Source: Glutamicibacter sp. JL.03c (GTDB lineage Bacteria; Actinomycetota; Actinomycetes; Actinomycetales; Micrococcaceae). From it: DNA of 64,000 nucleotides. Shown here one piece after another: positions 1 to 8,870 of this stretch. The stretch's first letter is position 1; each line of letters begins with the position of its first letter. A program made the translations under genes and the position numbers. The stretch lies in assembly GCF_025854375.1 (NCBI RefSeq), contig NZ_CP107575.1, positions 2,294,001 through 2,358,000 of the forward strand, given 5' to 3'. The notes under the pieces were generated by a model that was given only the letters and a program-made list of their open reading frames with translations, did not search any database and was not told where the DNA came from.

Positions 1-506
1 GTCACGAGCGAACCCGGACTTTTCCAGGACACGGATGGATGCCGCGTTCTCCGGGTCGCAGGTCTCCTCGATCCTGCGCAGGCCCAGCCTTTCGCGGCCA
101 AGCTGAATGAGCAGGCCCGCGATTTCAGTGGCAAAACCTTGGCCCCAGTAATCCTGGTTCAGGGTGTACCCCATCTCCCCCACCAGCTGGGCGTCATCGG
201 TTCGCCAGATAGCGGCGGATCCGATGACCTTTGCCTCCACCATCACCGCCGTCATCACCCGTCCGGGCCGGGAGATCATGGCATCAGCGAGAAAGGCTTC
301 GGTTTCCGCGAGAATATTCGGGCCCACAAGGAATAGCGGCAGACCTCCGGATCGGAGGTGTAGGCATGGACCTCCATCAGGTCGCGAGCCAGGAACCCGG
401 CGAGCGCAATCCTTGGGCCGACGGCGGCTATCTGCCGTGATCCCGGTGCTTCCGCTGTGGTTCTGGATGTGCTGGGAGCTTCAAATCCAGGTTTGATGAC
501 GATCAT
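1..506 (-). pseudogene. GNAT (RimJ-like) N-acetyltransferase, frameshifted and cut by window edge
   Basis: The reverse strand encodes a GNAT acetyltransferase in two frames. The first part (from the ATG at 506) reads through HAYTSDPEVCRYSLW, typical of RimJ-like enzymes. The same protein then continues in another frame as PNILAETEAFLADA, through a GQGFATEI acetyl-CoA loop, to ENAASIRVLEKSGF at the window edge. The break lies in a GGGCCC run at about 320-325. One extra G would restore SLW-GPN, as expected for the family. The shift is seen directly. Whether it is a real mutation or a sequence error cannot be told. The 3' end lies outside the window. Confidence 0.8.
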
Positions 507-685
507 CCTTGGGGCTCGTAGTTGGTCGGGTGGAAGGCGAAGGGGCAGACCCTATCTGAATCCCCAGCCTACCCGTGAGGATATTTCGCAGCTGTTAAGC
601 GGGGTTGAGATTCTTTCATGTTTTTGGAATCGTGGCACCCACATGCCCTGACCTTGGTATGTACGCAACCGGAAGGAGAGCCATC

Positions 686-982
686 GTGCTCGCGCTGACC
701 GATCAAGCAGCATCTATCGTGACCGCTATCGTCACCAACCAGTCCGAGGCCGAGAACGCAGGACTGCGCATTCACCAGTCCGACACGACCAACGCCCCTG
801 AAGAAGCGGCCTTCGCCATTCAGATCGTTCCCCAGCCAGAGGAAACCGACACTGTGATTTCCGGTGAAGGCAGCCCCGTATACCTCGATGAGCTTGTCGC
901 TGACGAGCTGGATGACAAGGTATTGGACGCCGCCGTTGATGAGCAGGGAGGCGTCAGCTTCCAGATCTTGGTTCAGAACTAA
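686..982 (+). CDS. HesB/IscA-like domain protein without cysteines
   Basis: This is a 98-residue protein with the small beta-rich fold signature of HesB/IscA-type (A-type carrier) proteins. The GTG start at 686 is chosen because GGAAGGAGAG lies just upstream, whereas an earlier in-frame ATG at 605 has no ribosome site. True A-type carriers bind Fe-S clusters through three cysteines. I see none anywhere in this protein, so cluster carriage by the usual route is unlikely. Such Cys-less relatives are common in actinobacteria, usually annotated as Fe-S assembly or adhesin proteins. The real role is unknown. It stands alone, upstream of alkC on the same strand. Confidence 0.7.
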   Translation: MLALTDQAASIVTAIVTNQSEAENAGLRIHQSDTTNAPEEAAFAIQIVPQPEETDTVISGEGSPVYLDELVADELDDKVLDAAVDEQGGVSFQILVQN

Positions 983-1106
983 CCCACTCTGGCTGGGAAC
1001 CCCACATGCTTCCAATGGGAGTCGCCTGCTCTGGCGGCTCCCATTGATTTTGAGTTACATGCTCGGCTGATTCGCGCATCGCCGGGTTCCGGTAAAGAAT
1101 GGGCTC

Positions 1107-2216
1107 ATGCCATTTGCCGATCAACTCATTGGCGTTCCAGTCGCCGAGCAACTTATCCGCGAGCTGCAGGACGCCGCCCCTGAGCATTCCTTGAGCTCGC
1201 TGAACGCTGCAACAAAAAGTCTGCCTGATTTGAGCTTGCGAGAACGCTCAGATGCACTGCGCGACGGGCTCCTGGAGGACTTCCCGGAGAGCTACTCCCA
1301 GCTCTCCGGCGTCATCAAGGCAGCACATGAATCACCGTCCTTCACCGGTTGGATGCTCTGGCCGGTCACCTCGGCCCTGGCCACGCGGGCAGCGAGAGAA
1401 AATACCCAGTCCGCGTTCGAGGATGCAATGGACATGATGGCCTTGCTCACCCCTCGCTTGAGCTCCGAATTCGCAATTCGTGTTCTGCTCAAACACGATC
1501 TTCAGTCAGCCCTGCGTTTTGCACAGCAATGGACTGCCTCGCCCGATGAGCACGTAAGGCGGCTGGCTAGTGAAGGCACCCGCCCATACTTGCCATGGGC
1601 TGCTCGTGTCCCGCAAATTATCGAGAATCCCACGCTCACCGTTTCAATCTTGGACGCCCTGTATCAAGATCCTAGCGAGTATGTTCGGCGTTCGGTCTCA
1701 AATCATCTCAATGATCTGAGCCGCCACGAACCCGAGCTAGTACTGCACACCGCACAACGTTGGTTGCAGGCTCCAGAAACAACCACTTTGGCCGTGGTGA
1801 AGCACGGACTTCGGACCCTGATCAAGCGCGGCAATCCTGACGCCTTGGCATTGCTCGGCTTTGGCACCCCAACCGTGGAGATCGACGGTCCGCACATTGC
1901 CCTACCGCAGGTGCCATGGGGCGCAGATCTCACTTTCACCGCGACCGTGCGCAACACCGGCACTGAGCCGATGCTCCTTGCCATAGATTACGTGCTGCAC
2001 CACCGCAAGGCCAACGGATCGACAACTGCCAAGGTTTTCAAGCTCACCACGCGCACCCTATCCCCCGGCGAAGAGCTGGAGATCAATCGATCCCATTCGT
2101 TCAGGGTGATCACCACCCGGCGCTACTACCCCGGCACTCACTCGGTGGCTCTTCAAGTTAATGGGTTGCCTACCGGAACAACGGACTTTGAGCTGATGGC
2201 TGATTTGACCGACTAG
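1107..2216 (+). CDS. AlkC-family DNA alkylation repair glycosylase with Ig-like C-terminal domain
   Basis: This 369-residue protein belongs to the AlkC/AlkD HEAT-repeat DNA glycosylases, which remove N3-alkylated bases without flipping them out. Residues about 1-250 are helical repeats carrying family blocks such as HVRRLASEGTRPYLPWAARV and DPSEYVRRSVSNHLNDLS. Residues about 260-365 form a beta-rich segment (from VEIDGPHIALPQVPWG to the end), matching the Ig-like domain of the longer AlkC members. Length is full. It is transcribed alone. No Ada-type operator was recognised upstream, so its alkylation control is not visible. Confidence 0.88.
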   Translation: MPFADQLIGVPVAEQLIRELQDAAPEHSLSSLNAATKSLPDLSLRERSDALRDGLLEDFPESYSQLSGVIKAAHESPSFTGWMLWPVTSALATRAARENTQSAFEDAMDMMALLTPRLSSEFAIRVLLKHDLQSALRFAQQWTASPDEHVRRLASEGTRPYLPWAARVPQIIENPTLTVSILDALYQDPSEYVRRSVSNHLNDLSRHEPELVLHTAQRWLQAPETTTLAVVKHGLRTLIKRGNPDALALLGFGTPTVEIDGPHIALPQVPWGADLTFTATVRNTGTEPMLLAIDYVLHHRKANGSTTAKVFKLTTRTLSPGEELEINRSHSFRVITTRRYYPGTHSVALQVNGLPTGTTDFELMADLTD

Positions 2217-2342
2217 CGGCAGTGGCGAACCATCTGCGCGCGGAGGGCCACGGGCGCAGAGGAGCCGGTTTTTGTTGAACGCTTCTCTTGCTTTTTCGCC
2301 TCCAGTAGACGACTGTTCATCTTAGGAGCAAAGGAGCGCACC

Positions 2343-2933
2343 GTGGCCATGGAAGCAGCAAGCCGCAACGATTGGGCCACTGTCCCGAACGCGATCACGC
2401 TGCTTCGCTTCTTCCTGGTCATCCCCATCTGCAGTTTTTTGATCTCTGACACACGCCCGGTGTTAACTGCAGGACTTTTGCTGGCCTTTGGACTCAGCGA
2501 TTGGGTGGACGGGTTTATTGCTCGCAAATTTTCCCAGGTCTCGAGCTGGGGCATATTGCTTGATCCCATAGCGGATCGCCTGGGCATCGTCGCTATCGCC
2601 GTGGCCCTCGTTGCCGGCGGATTCATCCCGGCGTGGATCGGTGTGGTGATTTTCTCTACCGACTTGGTCCTGCTCTGCGCCTACTTTTTCCTGCGATTGA
2701 GCGAACCGCCAAGTTCAACCCTTCTCGGCAAGTTCCGGACAGCATTGATCATGCTGGGACTGGCCTTCGTCGCGGCTGGACGGATTGAGCAACTCTCCAT
2801 CTTCTATGTTCCAGGCATCTACATCCTCTATGCCGGGGCACTGCTGCATATCGTGGTGGGATTCGGCTACCTCAGGTACATGCGAAGTGAAGCCAGAACC
2901 GCCAACCAACCCGGTGAGGAGACCAATCCCTAG
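2343..2933 (+). CDS. CDP-alcohol phosphatidyltransferase (PgsA-like)
   Basis: This is a 196-residue integral membrane enzyme of phospholipid synthesis that swaps CMP of a CDP-diacylglycerol-type donor for an alcohol. The complete family motif D-x2-D-G-x2-A-R-x8-G-x3-D-x3-D is present at residues 53-78. Several hydrophobic helices follow. The GTG start sits 6 to 7 bases after AAGGAG. An ATG two codons later is the alternative. The acceptor (glycerol-3-phosphate, cardiolipin-type or inositol phosphate) cannot be read from the sequence. The gene stands alone on this strand. Confidence 0.85.
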   Translation: MAMEAASRNDWATVPNAITLLRFFLVIPICSFLISDTRPVLTAGLLLAFGLSDWVDGFIARKFSQVSSWGILLDPIADRLGIVAIAVALVAGGFIPAWIGVVIFSTDLVLLCAYFFLRLSEPPSSTLLGKFRTALIMLGLAFVAAGRIEQLSIFYVPGIYILYAGALLHIVVGFGYLRYMRSEARTANQPGEETNP

Positions 2934-3069
2934 GAGTCAATGCCGTCCCATGCCTCTGCAGATAACGTGGAACGAGAATAGGCGCTTCAGCGACTGCCGC
3001 TCGGATCTAGAACTCGCGCTGGCACCGACATAGGGCATCGATGCGAAATGATCCGATGCCGCTGCCGGG

Positions 3070-3576
3070 CTATTCTCCGGCTAGCAGGGTCAATTGCTGA
3101 ATTTTGGGTTTCCACAACCCCGCACGTGTTGCGGTGAACTCCAGCTGATGCTCGCTCCCCAGCTCATCTAGCGCCCTGATGTAATCCGGGACGATTTCCC
3201 TCGGAATCCGTAATCCCATGGTGAGGTGCGGTACCCACCGTGGGCCGCGCCCGTGGATATTCAGCGCGCTGATTTCCCTGGCTGCGATTTCAAGGTCATC
3301 GGTGGTTTCCATGAGCCACGCAACGGTCTGCTTGCGCTTGATTCCAAAAACCACGGTGCCAACACGTCGAAGCCTAGCCGGAACGGCGGATGGAAGCAGT
3401 TGAGCCGCACGCAGCGCGACTTCATCAGATAGTTCCGGTGCAAAGGTGATACTGATGTGCGGAGTTTGATTCTGCCTGGGAAATCCACGCGATTCCAGAT
3501 CAGCGAAGATTCCCCGAAGCTGCTCTTCTTCCTGCGCTTCCAGGTACAACAAAATGTTCTCGGGTGATCTGCTCAT
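3070..3576 (-). CDS. 2'-5' RNA ligase family protein (2H phosphoesterase)
   Basis: This 168-residue protein of the 2H phosphoesterase/LigT superfamily acts on 2',3'-cyclic or 2'-5' RNA ends. Two His-x-Ser/Thr motifs are visible, HISITFA at residue 40 and HLTMGLR at residue 117, with the spacing usual for the catalytic pair. Length fits the family. It is a single gene in the reverse direction, converging on the phosphatidyltransferase. The natural substrate is unknown for most bacterial members. Confidence 0.8.
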   Translation of the reverse strand: MSRSPENILLYLEAQEEEQLRGIFADLESRGFPRQNQTPHISITFAPELSDEVALRAAQLLPSAVPARLRRVGTVVFGIKRKQTVAWLMETTDDLEIAAREISALNIHGRGPRWVPHLTMGLRIPREIVPDYIRALDELGSEHQLEFTATRAGLWKPKIQQLTLLAGE

Positions 3577-3590
3577 CGCGCTACATCCGC

Positions 3591-3770
3591 CTACGCATTG
3601 AAGCGGTAGTATCCTTCGGCCATCTGACGAGCTCCTTCATCCGTGGGACCGTACTTTGCAATCTTTTCATTCCACACCGCACGTTCTTGACCAGCACTAC
3701 GCCCAATGCTCCCGGCACGCTGTCGGCGCATCTGCTGCCGAGAACATGGCTGCTGGCTCGTGGTTCCCAT
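3591..3770 (-). CDS. possible small hypothetical protein (59 aa)
   Basis: This reverse-strand frame starts at ATG 3770 and ends 14 bases before the start of the RNA ligase-like gene. It reads as a basic, hydrophilic peptide ending QMAEGYYRFNA with protein-like composition (QERAVWNEKIAKYG). Just upstream, in a different frame, lies a hydrophobic stretch (NQRAAAFLAYFVLRVLAIIT). The region could therefore be one frameshifted membrane protein or a single small gene. I recognise no family. The 3577-3943 interval holds nothing else I can support. Confidence 0.3.
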   Translation of the reverse strand: MGTTSQQPCSRQQMRRQRAGSIGRSAGQERAVWNEKIAKYGPTDEGARQMAEGYYRFNA

Positions 3771-3943
3771 GCTGTGATAATAGCAAGCACCCGGAGAACA
3801 AAATACGCAAGGAATGCAGCGGCCCGTTGGTTGACGGTGCCCTCGATCAAGGACAGGATGAGCCATGGGAGTTCAGCTTCCAAAGGCATCGGACGACCCC
3901 AGGCAGCTGCAGGTTCGCAATCATCCAATGAGGTGCTCCAGAC

Positions 3944-4795
3944 ATGGAAACATATGCAATCAATGGTGTTCAACTAGGTGCGGAAGGCTTTGGCGACCCC
4001 GTCGATCCCCTCGTGCTATGCGTTGGCGGGACGACCATGCTCTCGTGGCCTGATCCGCTGTGCCAAGCACTTGCCTCGTCCGGCCGGCATGTAGTCCGCT
4101 ACGACCTGCGCGATAGCGGCCAATCGACGACGCTGGATCCGTTGAATCCCTCATATACCTTGCGCGATCTGGCCAAGGATGCCGCATCGCTTGCCCGGGC
4201 CTTGGACCAGCGGCCGGCACACCTGGCCGGCATCGGTGTAGGCGGCATGGTCGCGCAAGTTGCTGCCTTGGAGCATCCCGAAGCGTTCTCGGCACTCACC
4301 CTCTACGGGACACGGCCTGTCGCACCAGGCCCGGTGGACGGCGATCTTCCGGATCATGAACAAGCCACCATGGGCCAATTGTTTTCTCGCCCGATGCCGG
4401 ATTGGGCCGATCGCGAGGCAGTGGCCGAGCATGCGGCGCAAGGCGCCAGCATATTGGGCAACGACCCACACGAGGCCCGGCGCCTAGCAGTGCGCATCTG
4501 GGACCGCACGCCAGATCCTTCCTCATCCGTCCACATGGCCAACCAGCTTGGCATGGTCTTTTCACGGCTCGACTGCACTCCGCGTTGGCGCGAACGCCTT
4601 GGCGAGATCACTCAATCGACGCTGGTGGTCCACGGTGCTGAGGACCCGTTCTTTCCAGTTGGCAACGGGCAGGTCTTGGCACGCGAGATTCCCCACGCCA
4701 GATTGCTTGTGCTGGAGCAGGCATCTACGGCAATTCCCGGTCAAGCGGTTTCCCAGGTCGCCCAGGCAATGCTTGCGTTGACCGCCCTGTCCTAG
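3944..4795 (+). CDS. alpha/beta-hydrolase fold protein lacking catalytic Ser and His
   Basis: This 283-residue protein resembles the 3-oxoadipate enol-lactonase/esterase branch of alpha/beta hydrolases. The fold is clear: an oxyanion loop region at residues 27-31, RYDLRDSGQS near 53-61, and HGAEDPFFP with the acid D234. At the nucleophile elbow the expected G-x-S-x-G reads G-I-G-V-G, so position 98 is Gly. At the place of the catalytic His (normally GHELP-like) it reads STAIP, with Thr at about 262. It heads a run with thiolase and acyl-CoA dehydrogenase genes on the same strand. A non-hydrolytic role such as ligand binding, or another chemistry, is inferred. Confidence 0.82.
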   Translation: METYAINGVQLGAEGFGDPVDPLVLCVGGTTMLSWPDPLCQALASSGRHVVRYDLRDSGQSTTLDPLNPSYTLRDLAKDAASLARALDQRPAHLAGIGVGGMVAQVAALEHPEAFSALTLYGTRPVAPGPVDGDLPDHEQATMGQLFSRPMPDWADREAVAEHAAQGASILGNDPHEARRLAVRIWDRTPDPSSSVHMANQLGMVFSRLDCTPRWRERLGEITQSTLVVHGAEDPFFPVGNGQVLAREIPHARLLVLEQASTAIPGQAVSQVAQAMLALTALS

Positions 4796-4867
4796 ACAAC
4801 GGCCACACTCTTGGGCATTGTTGTCCAAGCAACCACTAATGACTTGAGCATTTTCTGGAGGAACCTC

Positions 4868-6016
4868 ATGTCCGAGGCTTACATCATCGATGCATTGCGC
4901 ACTCCAGTGGGACGGCGCGGAAAGTCGCTCGCGGATCTGCACCCCTTGGATCTCGCTGCTGCTCCGCTTGCCGAACTTGTCCGCCGCAATAACGTTGATT
5001 CCACAGAATATGACGAGATCATTCTCGGCTGCATCGACCAGGTGGGCCCGCAAGCCATGGACATCGCGCGCAACGCATGGCTCGCTGCCGGGCTGTCCGA
5101 AGAAGTTCCGGGAACCACTGTGGAACGCCAATGCGGCTCCGGCCAGCAGGCAGTCTCCTATGCGGCCCAAGCGGTGATGAGCGGCAGCAGCGATCTTGTG
5201 GTGGCGGGCGGTGTCCAATCGATGTCCAGCATCCCGCTTTCCTATTCCAACTCCGCAGCTGCAGATTTCGGCTTCCCTGACCCTTATCGAGGTTCCAAGC
5301 TCTGGGCCGCCCGGTACGGCGGTCAGGAGATCTCCCAGTTTCGTGGTGCGGAAATGATGGCCAGGCATTGGGGATTATCGCGCGAACAGCTCGAGGACTT
5401 CGCTGTCGGCTCCCACGAACGGGCGCTCAAAGCCCAGGAGCTTGGATACTTTGACCGTGAGATCTTGGCTTTTGGCCAATTACGGGCGGATGAAGGACCC
5501 CGGGCTGTGGATCGCGGCAAGATGGCCAGCTTGGCCCCCATCGTCCAAGGCGGGCTGCATACTGCTGCCACTGCTTCGCAAATGTCTGATGGCGCGGCCA
5601 TGCTCCTGATAGCTTCGGAGGCGGCGGTCAAGCGATACGGTTTGAAGCCACGAGCGCGCATCCACCATGTCTCCGCGCGCGGCGATGATCCAATCATGAT
5701 GCTCTCAGCACCAATTCGTGCCACCCAGCATGCGCTGGAACGCACGGGCAAGTCGCTAAAGGACATGGACCGCATTGAAATCAATGAAGCGTTCGCAGCG
5801 GTCGTCCTGGCATGGCAGAAGGAAACCGGCGCGGACATGGCCAAGGTCAATGTCAACGGCGGTGCCATCGCCCTGGGCCATCCCATCGGCGCCACCGGGG
5901 CCCGCTTGATGACCTCATTGCTGCACGAGCTGGAGCGCAGCGGCACCACCTGGGGCCTGCAAACGATGTGCGAAGGCGGCGGGCAGGCAAACGTCACCAT
6001 CATTGAAAGGCTTTAG
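4868..6016 (+). CDS. thiolase family protein (acetyl-CoA C-acyltransferase)
   Basis: This 382-residue thiolase cleaves 3-oxoacyl-CoA with CoA, or condenses acyl-CoAs. All hallmarks are present: nucleophile Cys89 in VERQCGSGQQ, the base-site motif GGAIALGHPIGATGAR with His338, and the second Cys368 in TMCEGGGQ. The ATG at 4868 is preferred because TGGAGGAA lies 7 to 8 bases upstream. The longer frame from 4811 has no such signal. With the acyl-CoA dehydrogenase that follows, it indicates beta-oxidation-like degradation of an unknown acyl-CoA. Confidence 0.92.
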   Translation: MSEAYIIDALRTPVGRRGKSLADLHPLDLAAAPLAELVRRNNVDSTEYDEIILGCIDQVGPQAMDIARNAWLAAGLSEEVPGTTVERQCGSGQQAVSYAAQAVMSGSSDLVVAGGVQSMSSIPLSYSNSAAADFGFPDPYRGSKLWAARYGGQEISQFRGAEMMARHWGLSREQLEDFAVGSHERALKAQELGYFDREILAFGQLRADEGPRAVDRGKMASLAPIVQGGLHTAATASQMSDGAAMLLIASEAAVKRYGLKPRARIHHVSARGDDPIMMLSAPIRATQHALERTGKSLKDMDRIEINEAFAAVVLAWQKETGADMAKVNVNGGAIALGHPIGATGARLMTSLLHELERSGTTWGLQTMCEGGGQANVTIIERL

Positions 6017-6076
6017 CATTGCGCCGGAGCGGATAGATCTGCGGGCCATATGCGCCGCTGGGAAAGGGCAGAAATC

Positions 6077-7276
6077 GTGACCACTGATCCTTGGAAAACC
6101 TACGACCTGAGCCAGCCGCTGGACACCGACTATCTATCAGCCTTCGCAGGAATCACCCCGGCGGACCGGTGCCATTGGCAGCGGGCCCGGCTATTTGCCC
6201 AGGAAGTCATCCCGGTCATCAATGGGCACTGGGACGCAGCGCACTATCCAGCGGAATTGGTCCGGCGTATGGGCAAGCTGGATCTGCTGACCGATGGCCT
6301 GGAGATTCCCGGTCATGCGGTGTTCTCCCCGATCGCCGCAGGCCTGGTGGCCATGGAGATTTCCCGGGCGGACGGATCGATGGCCGCCGCCGCCGGAGTG
6401 CAGGGAGGACTTGTTCTGCGCAGCTTGAAGCTCTTCGGCACCGTGGAACAACAAGAGCGCTATCTCGAACCGGTCGCCACCGGAACACTGCTGGGTGGAT
6501 TTGCGCTGACCGAGCCACACCATGGTTCTGACTCCGTCAGCCTGGAAACCAGCGCTCGCTTGCAAGGCGACTCGTGGATACTCAACGGCCACAAGAAATG
6601 GATTGGCAATGGAGCAGCAGGCGGCATCACCATTGTGTGGGCCCGGGACCAGGCTGATGGGCAAATCAAGGGATTCGTCGTTGAGCAGCAAGCACCGGGA
6701 TATGAGGCCACCCCCGTTCGCGGCAAGGGCGTGCTCAGGGCCATCGAGCAAGCGGAGATCAGGCTCCACGAGGTGCGCGTGCCGCGTTCAGCCCTGCTGG
6801 CCAACGCGACTTCATTCAAGGATGTATCGAAGGCGCTGGTTGATACCCGGGTCAATGTGGGCTGGTCGGCGCTGGGCCATGCATTGTTCGTATTCGAAGC
6901 CGCGCTTCAATATGCCAAGCAGCGCGAACAGTTCGGCAAGCCGCTGGGCGCACATCAAATGGTGCAAGAGCGCCTGGCGCAAATGCTCGCAGAGCTGACC
7001 AACATGCAGCTGCAGTGTGCCGCGGTGGCGGCCGAACAATCCGCTGGCAGGCTTCGTCCGGCACAGGCTTCATTGCTCAAGTACCACAATACGCGGGCCG
7101 CCCGGCGGGTCGCGGCGACGGCGAGGGACATGCTCGGTGGCAACGGGATATTGTTGGAAAACCATGTGATCCGCCATGTGGGGGACATCGAAGCACTGCA
7201 TACCTATGAAGGCACCGAATCGATCCAGGCGCTGATCTTGGGCCGCGATCTGACCGGGTTGAGCGCGTTCGGCTGA
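6077..7276 (+). CDS. acyl-CoA dehydrogenase, glutaryl-CoA dehydrogenase subfamily-like
   Basis: This flavoenzyme of about 399 residues oxidises acyl-CoA at C2-C3. It aligns along its length with glutaryl-CoA dehydrogenases: FALTEPHHGSD, GHKKWIGNGAAG, ARDMLGGNGI, and HTYEGTESIQALILGR with the catalytic Glu at about residue 378. The Arg that binds the distal carboxylate in human glutaryl-CoA dehydrogenase (R94, by recall) aligns here with Ala in SMAAAAGVQ. The substrate is therefore probably not a dicarboxyl-CoA. GTG at 6077 follows GGGAAAGGG. An ATG at 6050 is the alternative start. It sits 60 bases after the thiolase gene, probably in the same transcript. Confidence 0.88.
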   Translation: MTTDPWKTYDLSQPLDTDYLSAFAGITPADRCHWQRARLFAQEVIPVINGHWDAAHYPAELVRRMGKLDLLTDGLEIPGHAVFSPIAAGLVAMEISRADGSMAAAAGVQGGLVLRSLKLFGTVEQQERYLEPVATGTLLGGFALTEPHHGSDSVSLETSARLQGDSWILNGHKKWIGNGAAGGITIVWARDQADGQIKGFVVEQQAPGYEATPVRGKGVLRAIEQAEIRLHEVRVPRSALLANATSFKDVSKALVDTRVNVGWSALGHALFVFEAALQYAKQREQFGKPLGAHQMVQERLAQMLAELTNMQLQCAAVAAEQSAGRLRPAQASLLKYHNTRAARRVAATARDMLGGNGILLENHVIRHVGDIEALHTYEGTESIQALILGRDLTGLSAFG

Positions 7277-7340
7277 AAGCATCCGCTTTGATCGCCTACG
7301 ATGAGCTGTACCGTCAAAGTTCCAGTGCAAAGGATTGAAT

Positions 7341-7805
7341 ATGGCGTATGTTGTCGATTTCAAGGATGTCGCCACCGAGGGATTCGAATCCTCCCCCGTG
7401 GCCCAGGCTCTTGCCGGATTGCGGGCAAATGAGGCCCGCTACCTGAAGAACAAATTCGATCACGATCTGGTGCTTGAAAATGCCTCGGATGCCGACGGCG
7501 TCATCGCATGGGTCCACAACATCTTGGCCGAGGAACGCGATCTCCACATCGCTTCCCGCCCCTTGCAGGCCTGTGTCTTTGAAGCCGACGGAGCCAAGCG
7601 GGCCTACGTCTTCTACGAATCGGGGCTGTCCATCAACGTGCTCTACGGACTTGCCGAGGGGGACAAGCGCGCCGTAGGGTTCAAGCTGTCTGATGGCATG
7701 GAGGTTCCCGAGGAGCTCGCCGACAAATTCAAGTTCGCCCGCCAGAAGTCCAAACTGGCCGGCACCATCCGCGGATCCTACTTCGTCATCAAGAACGAGT
7801 ACTAG
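7341..7805 (+). CDS. hypothetical protein
   Basis: This is a 154-residue soluble protein of mixed composition that I do not recognise. The ATG at 7341 follows AAAGGA with 6-base spacing. A TTG two codons earlier is less likely. No signal peptide, membrane helix or known motif is visible. The central part (AYVFYESGLSINVLYG) suggests beta strands. It converges on the metallo-beta-lactamase-fold gene and overlaps its stop by 4 bases. Confidence 0.65.
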   Translation: MAYVVDFKDVATEGFESSPVAQALAGLRANEARYLKNKFDHDLVLENASDADGVIAWVHNILAEERDLHIASRPLQACVFEADGAKRAYVFYESGLSINVLYGLAEGDKRAVGFKLSDGMEVPEELADKFKFARQKSKLAGTIRGSYFVIKNEY

Positions 7806-8635
7806 TCCCCCAACTGGGCGTACACGTCTTGGAGCGCTTCGCGCAGGAATTGAACTGGCCAGGTTTGCAGCAGGCCCGCAGAAAATCGGATCTTCCCGGC
7901 CAGGATCTCTCGCGCGTGGGCGGCGCTCACTTCGTCGGCGAGCAGTTCAAGCTGCTGCTGTTGCCGAACAACGAAAGCGCGATCCACCGGCGTCCCATGC
8001 CCAGGAATAATGGCATCAGACTCGCCGATGCGCTCCAACAGGGATTTGAGGACCAGTGGCCATCCCAGCGGATGCGCGCCGGATCCGAACATCGGCGGTC
8101 CTGATTCCTCAATGATGTCGCCGAGGAACCAGACCCCTGCATCGGGGATGCGCACGGCAAGATCCGTATCGGTATGGCCCGGCGCCAGCGGCAACAACTC
8201 GATGTCCCTGCCGCCCGGGCTAATGGTGGTTGGCGCGTCGACCGGGACGGTGGGCGGGGTGAGAACTACCTCCTGCCACGACTTGTCAGGCTCCGTGCCG
8301 GGATAGTTCTTGACCTTGTCCAGATGGGGTTTCTCGTAGTCCGCATAGTGCCGGGCAATCAGATGGTGCCCATAGATGGGGATGCCTTTGGCCTTGAAGA
8401 CCTGGTTGCCGAAACTATGGTCGTAGTGGGCGTGGGTATTGATGGCGGCCATGACGGGCAGCTCGAAGCCTTCGGCCGCATCCTCGATGATCGCCAAGGC
8501 CTCGGCGGGATTATTGCGAGTGTCGATGACCACTGCTCCGGCGGGTCCCAAAACCAGTCCGATGGAAACATCCAGCGGGTCATAGCGCCGCTGGAAGACG
8601 CCATTGCCTACTTGAATCCACTGGCCATTGCCCAT
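7802..8635 (-). CDS. MBL-fold metallo-hydrolase
   Basis: This 277-residue metallo-beta-lactamase-fold hydrolase is predicted to bind two metal ions. The ligand set is complete: HAHYDH, the His in APGHTDTDLAV, the Asp in GDIIEESG, and the His in IPGHGTPVD. The ATG at 8635 is preceded by an AGGGGAGCGG ribosome site. A longer frame to 8812 has no support. No signal peptide is seen. The substrate is unknown. Family members include quinoprotein-associated and glyoxalase II-like enzymes. Nothing is recognised in 8636-8870. Confidence 0.85.
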   Translation of the reverse strand: MGNGQWIQVGNGVFQRRYDPLDVSIGLVLGPAGAVVIDTRNNPAEALAIIEDAAEGFELPVMAAINTHAHYDHSFGNQVFKAKGIPIYGHHLIARHYADYEKPHLDKVKNYPGTEPDKSWQEVVLTPPTVPVDAPTTISPGGRDIELLPLAPGHTDTDLAVRIPDAGVWFLGDIIEESGPPMFGSGAHPLGWPLVLKSLLERIGESDAIIPGHGTPVDRAFVVRQQQQLELLADEVSAAHAREILAGKIRFSAGLLQTWPVQFLREALQDVYAQLGD

Positions 8636-8870
8636 GTCCGCTCCCCTGATGTGGCCGATTGCCCACCACGCCGCGCAGCTTGGTGAACCAGATCTGATAC
8701 TAGCGCGGTTTCCGCCACCTGTGCTTGCAGGCTCTTGCTGATTCGCCCGAGGGAGGACAGTGCTCCTGGGCCGCTGCGAGGCGCTCTGGGCATAAGGTGC
8801 GCTTCTTCGCAACAGGGCGGAATACCGCCAAATTCTCGCATGGCTTCCACCAGATGGCTAGGCTGGGATC

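Noticed and set aside
569-1015. 148-codon reverse frame opposite the HesB-like gene
   Set aside because: The plus-strand gene has a strong ribosome site and family match; this frame has neither.
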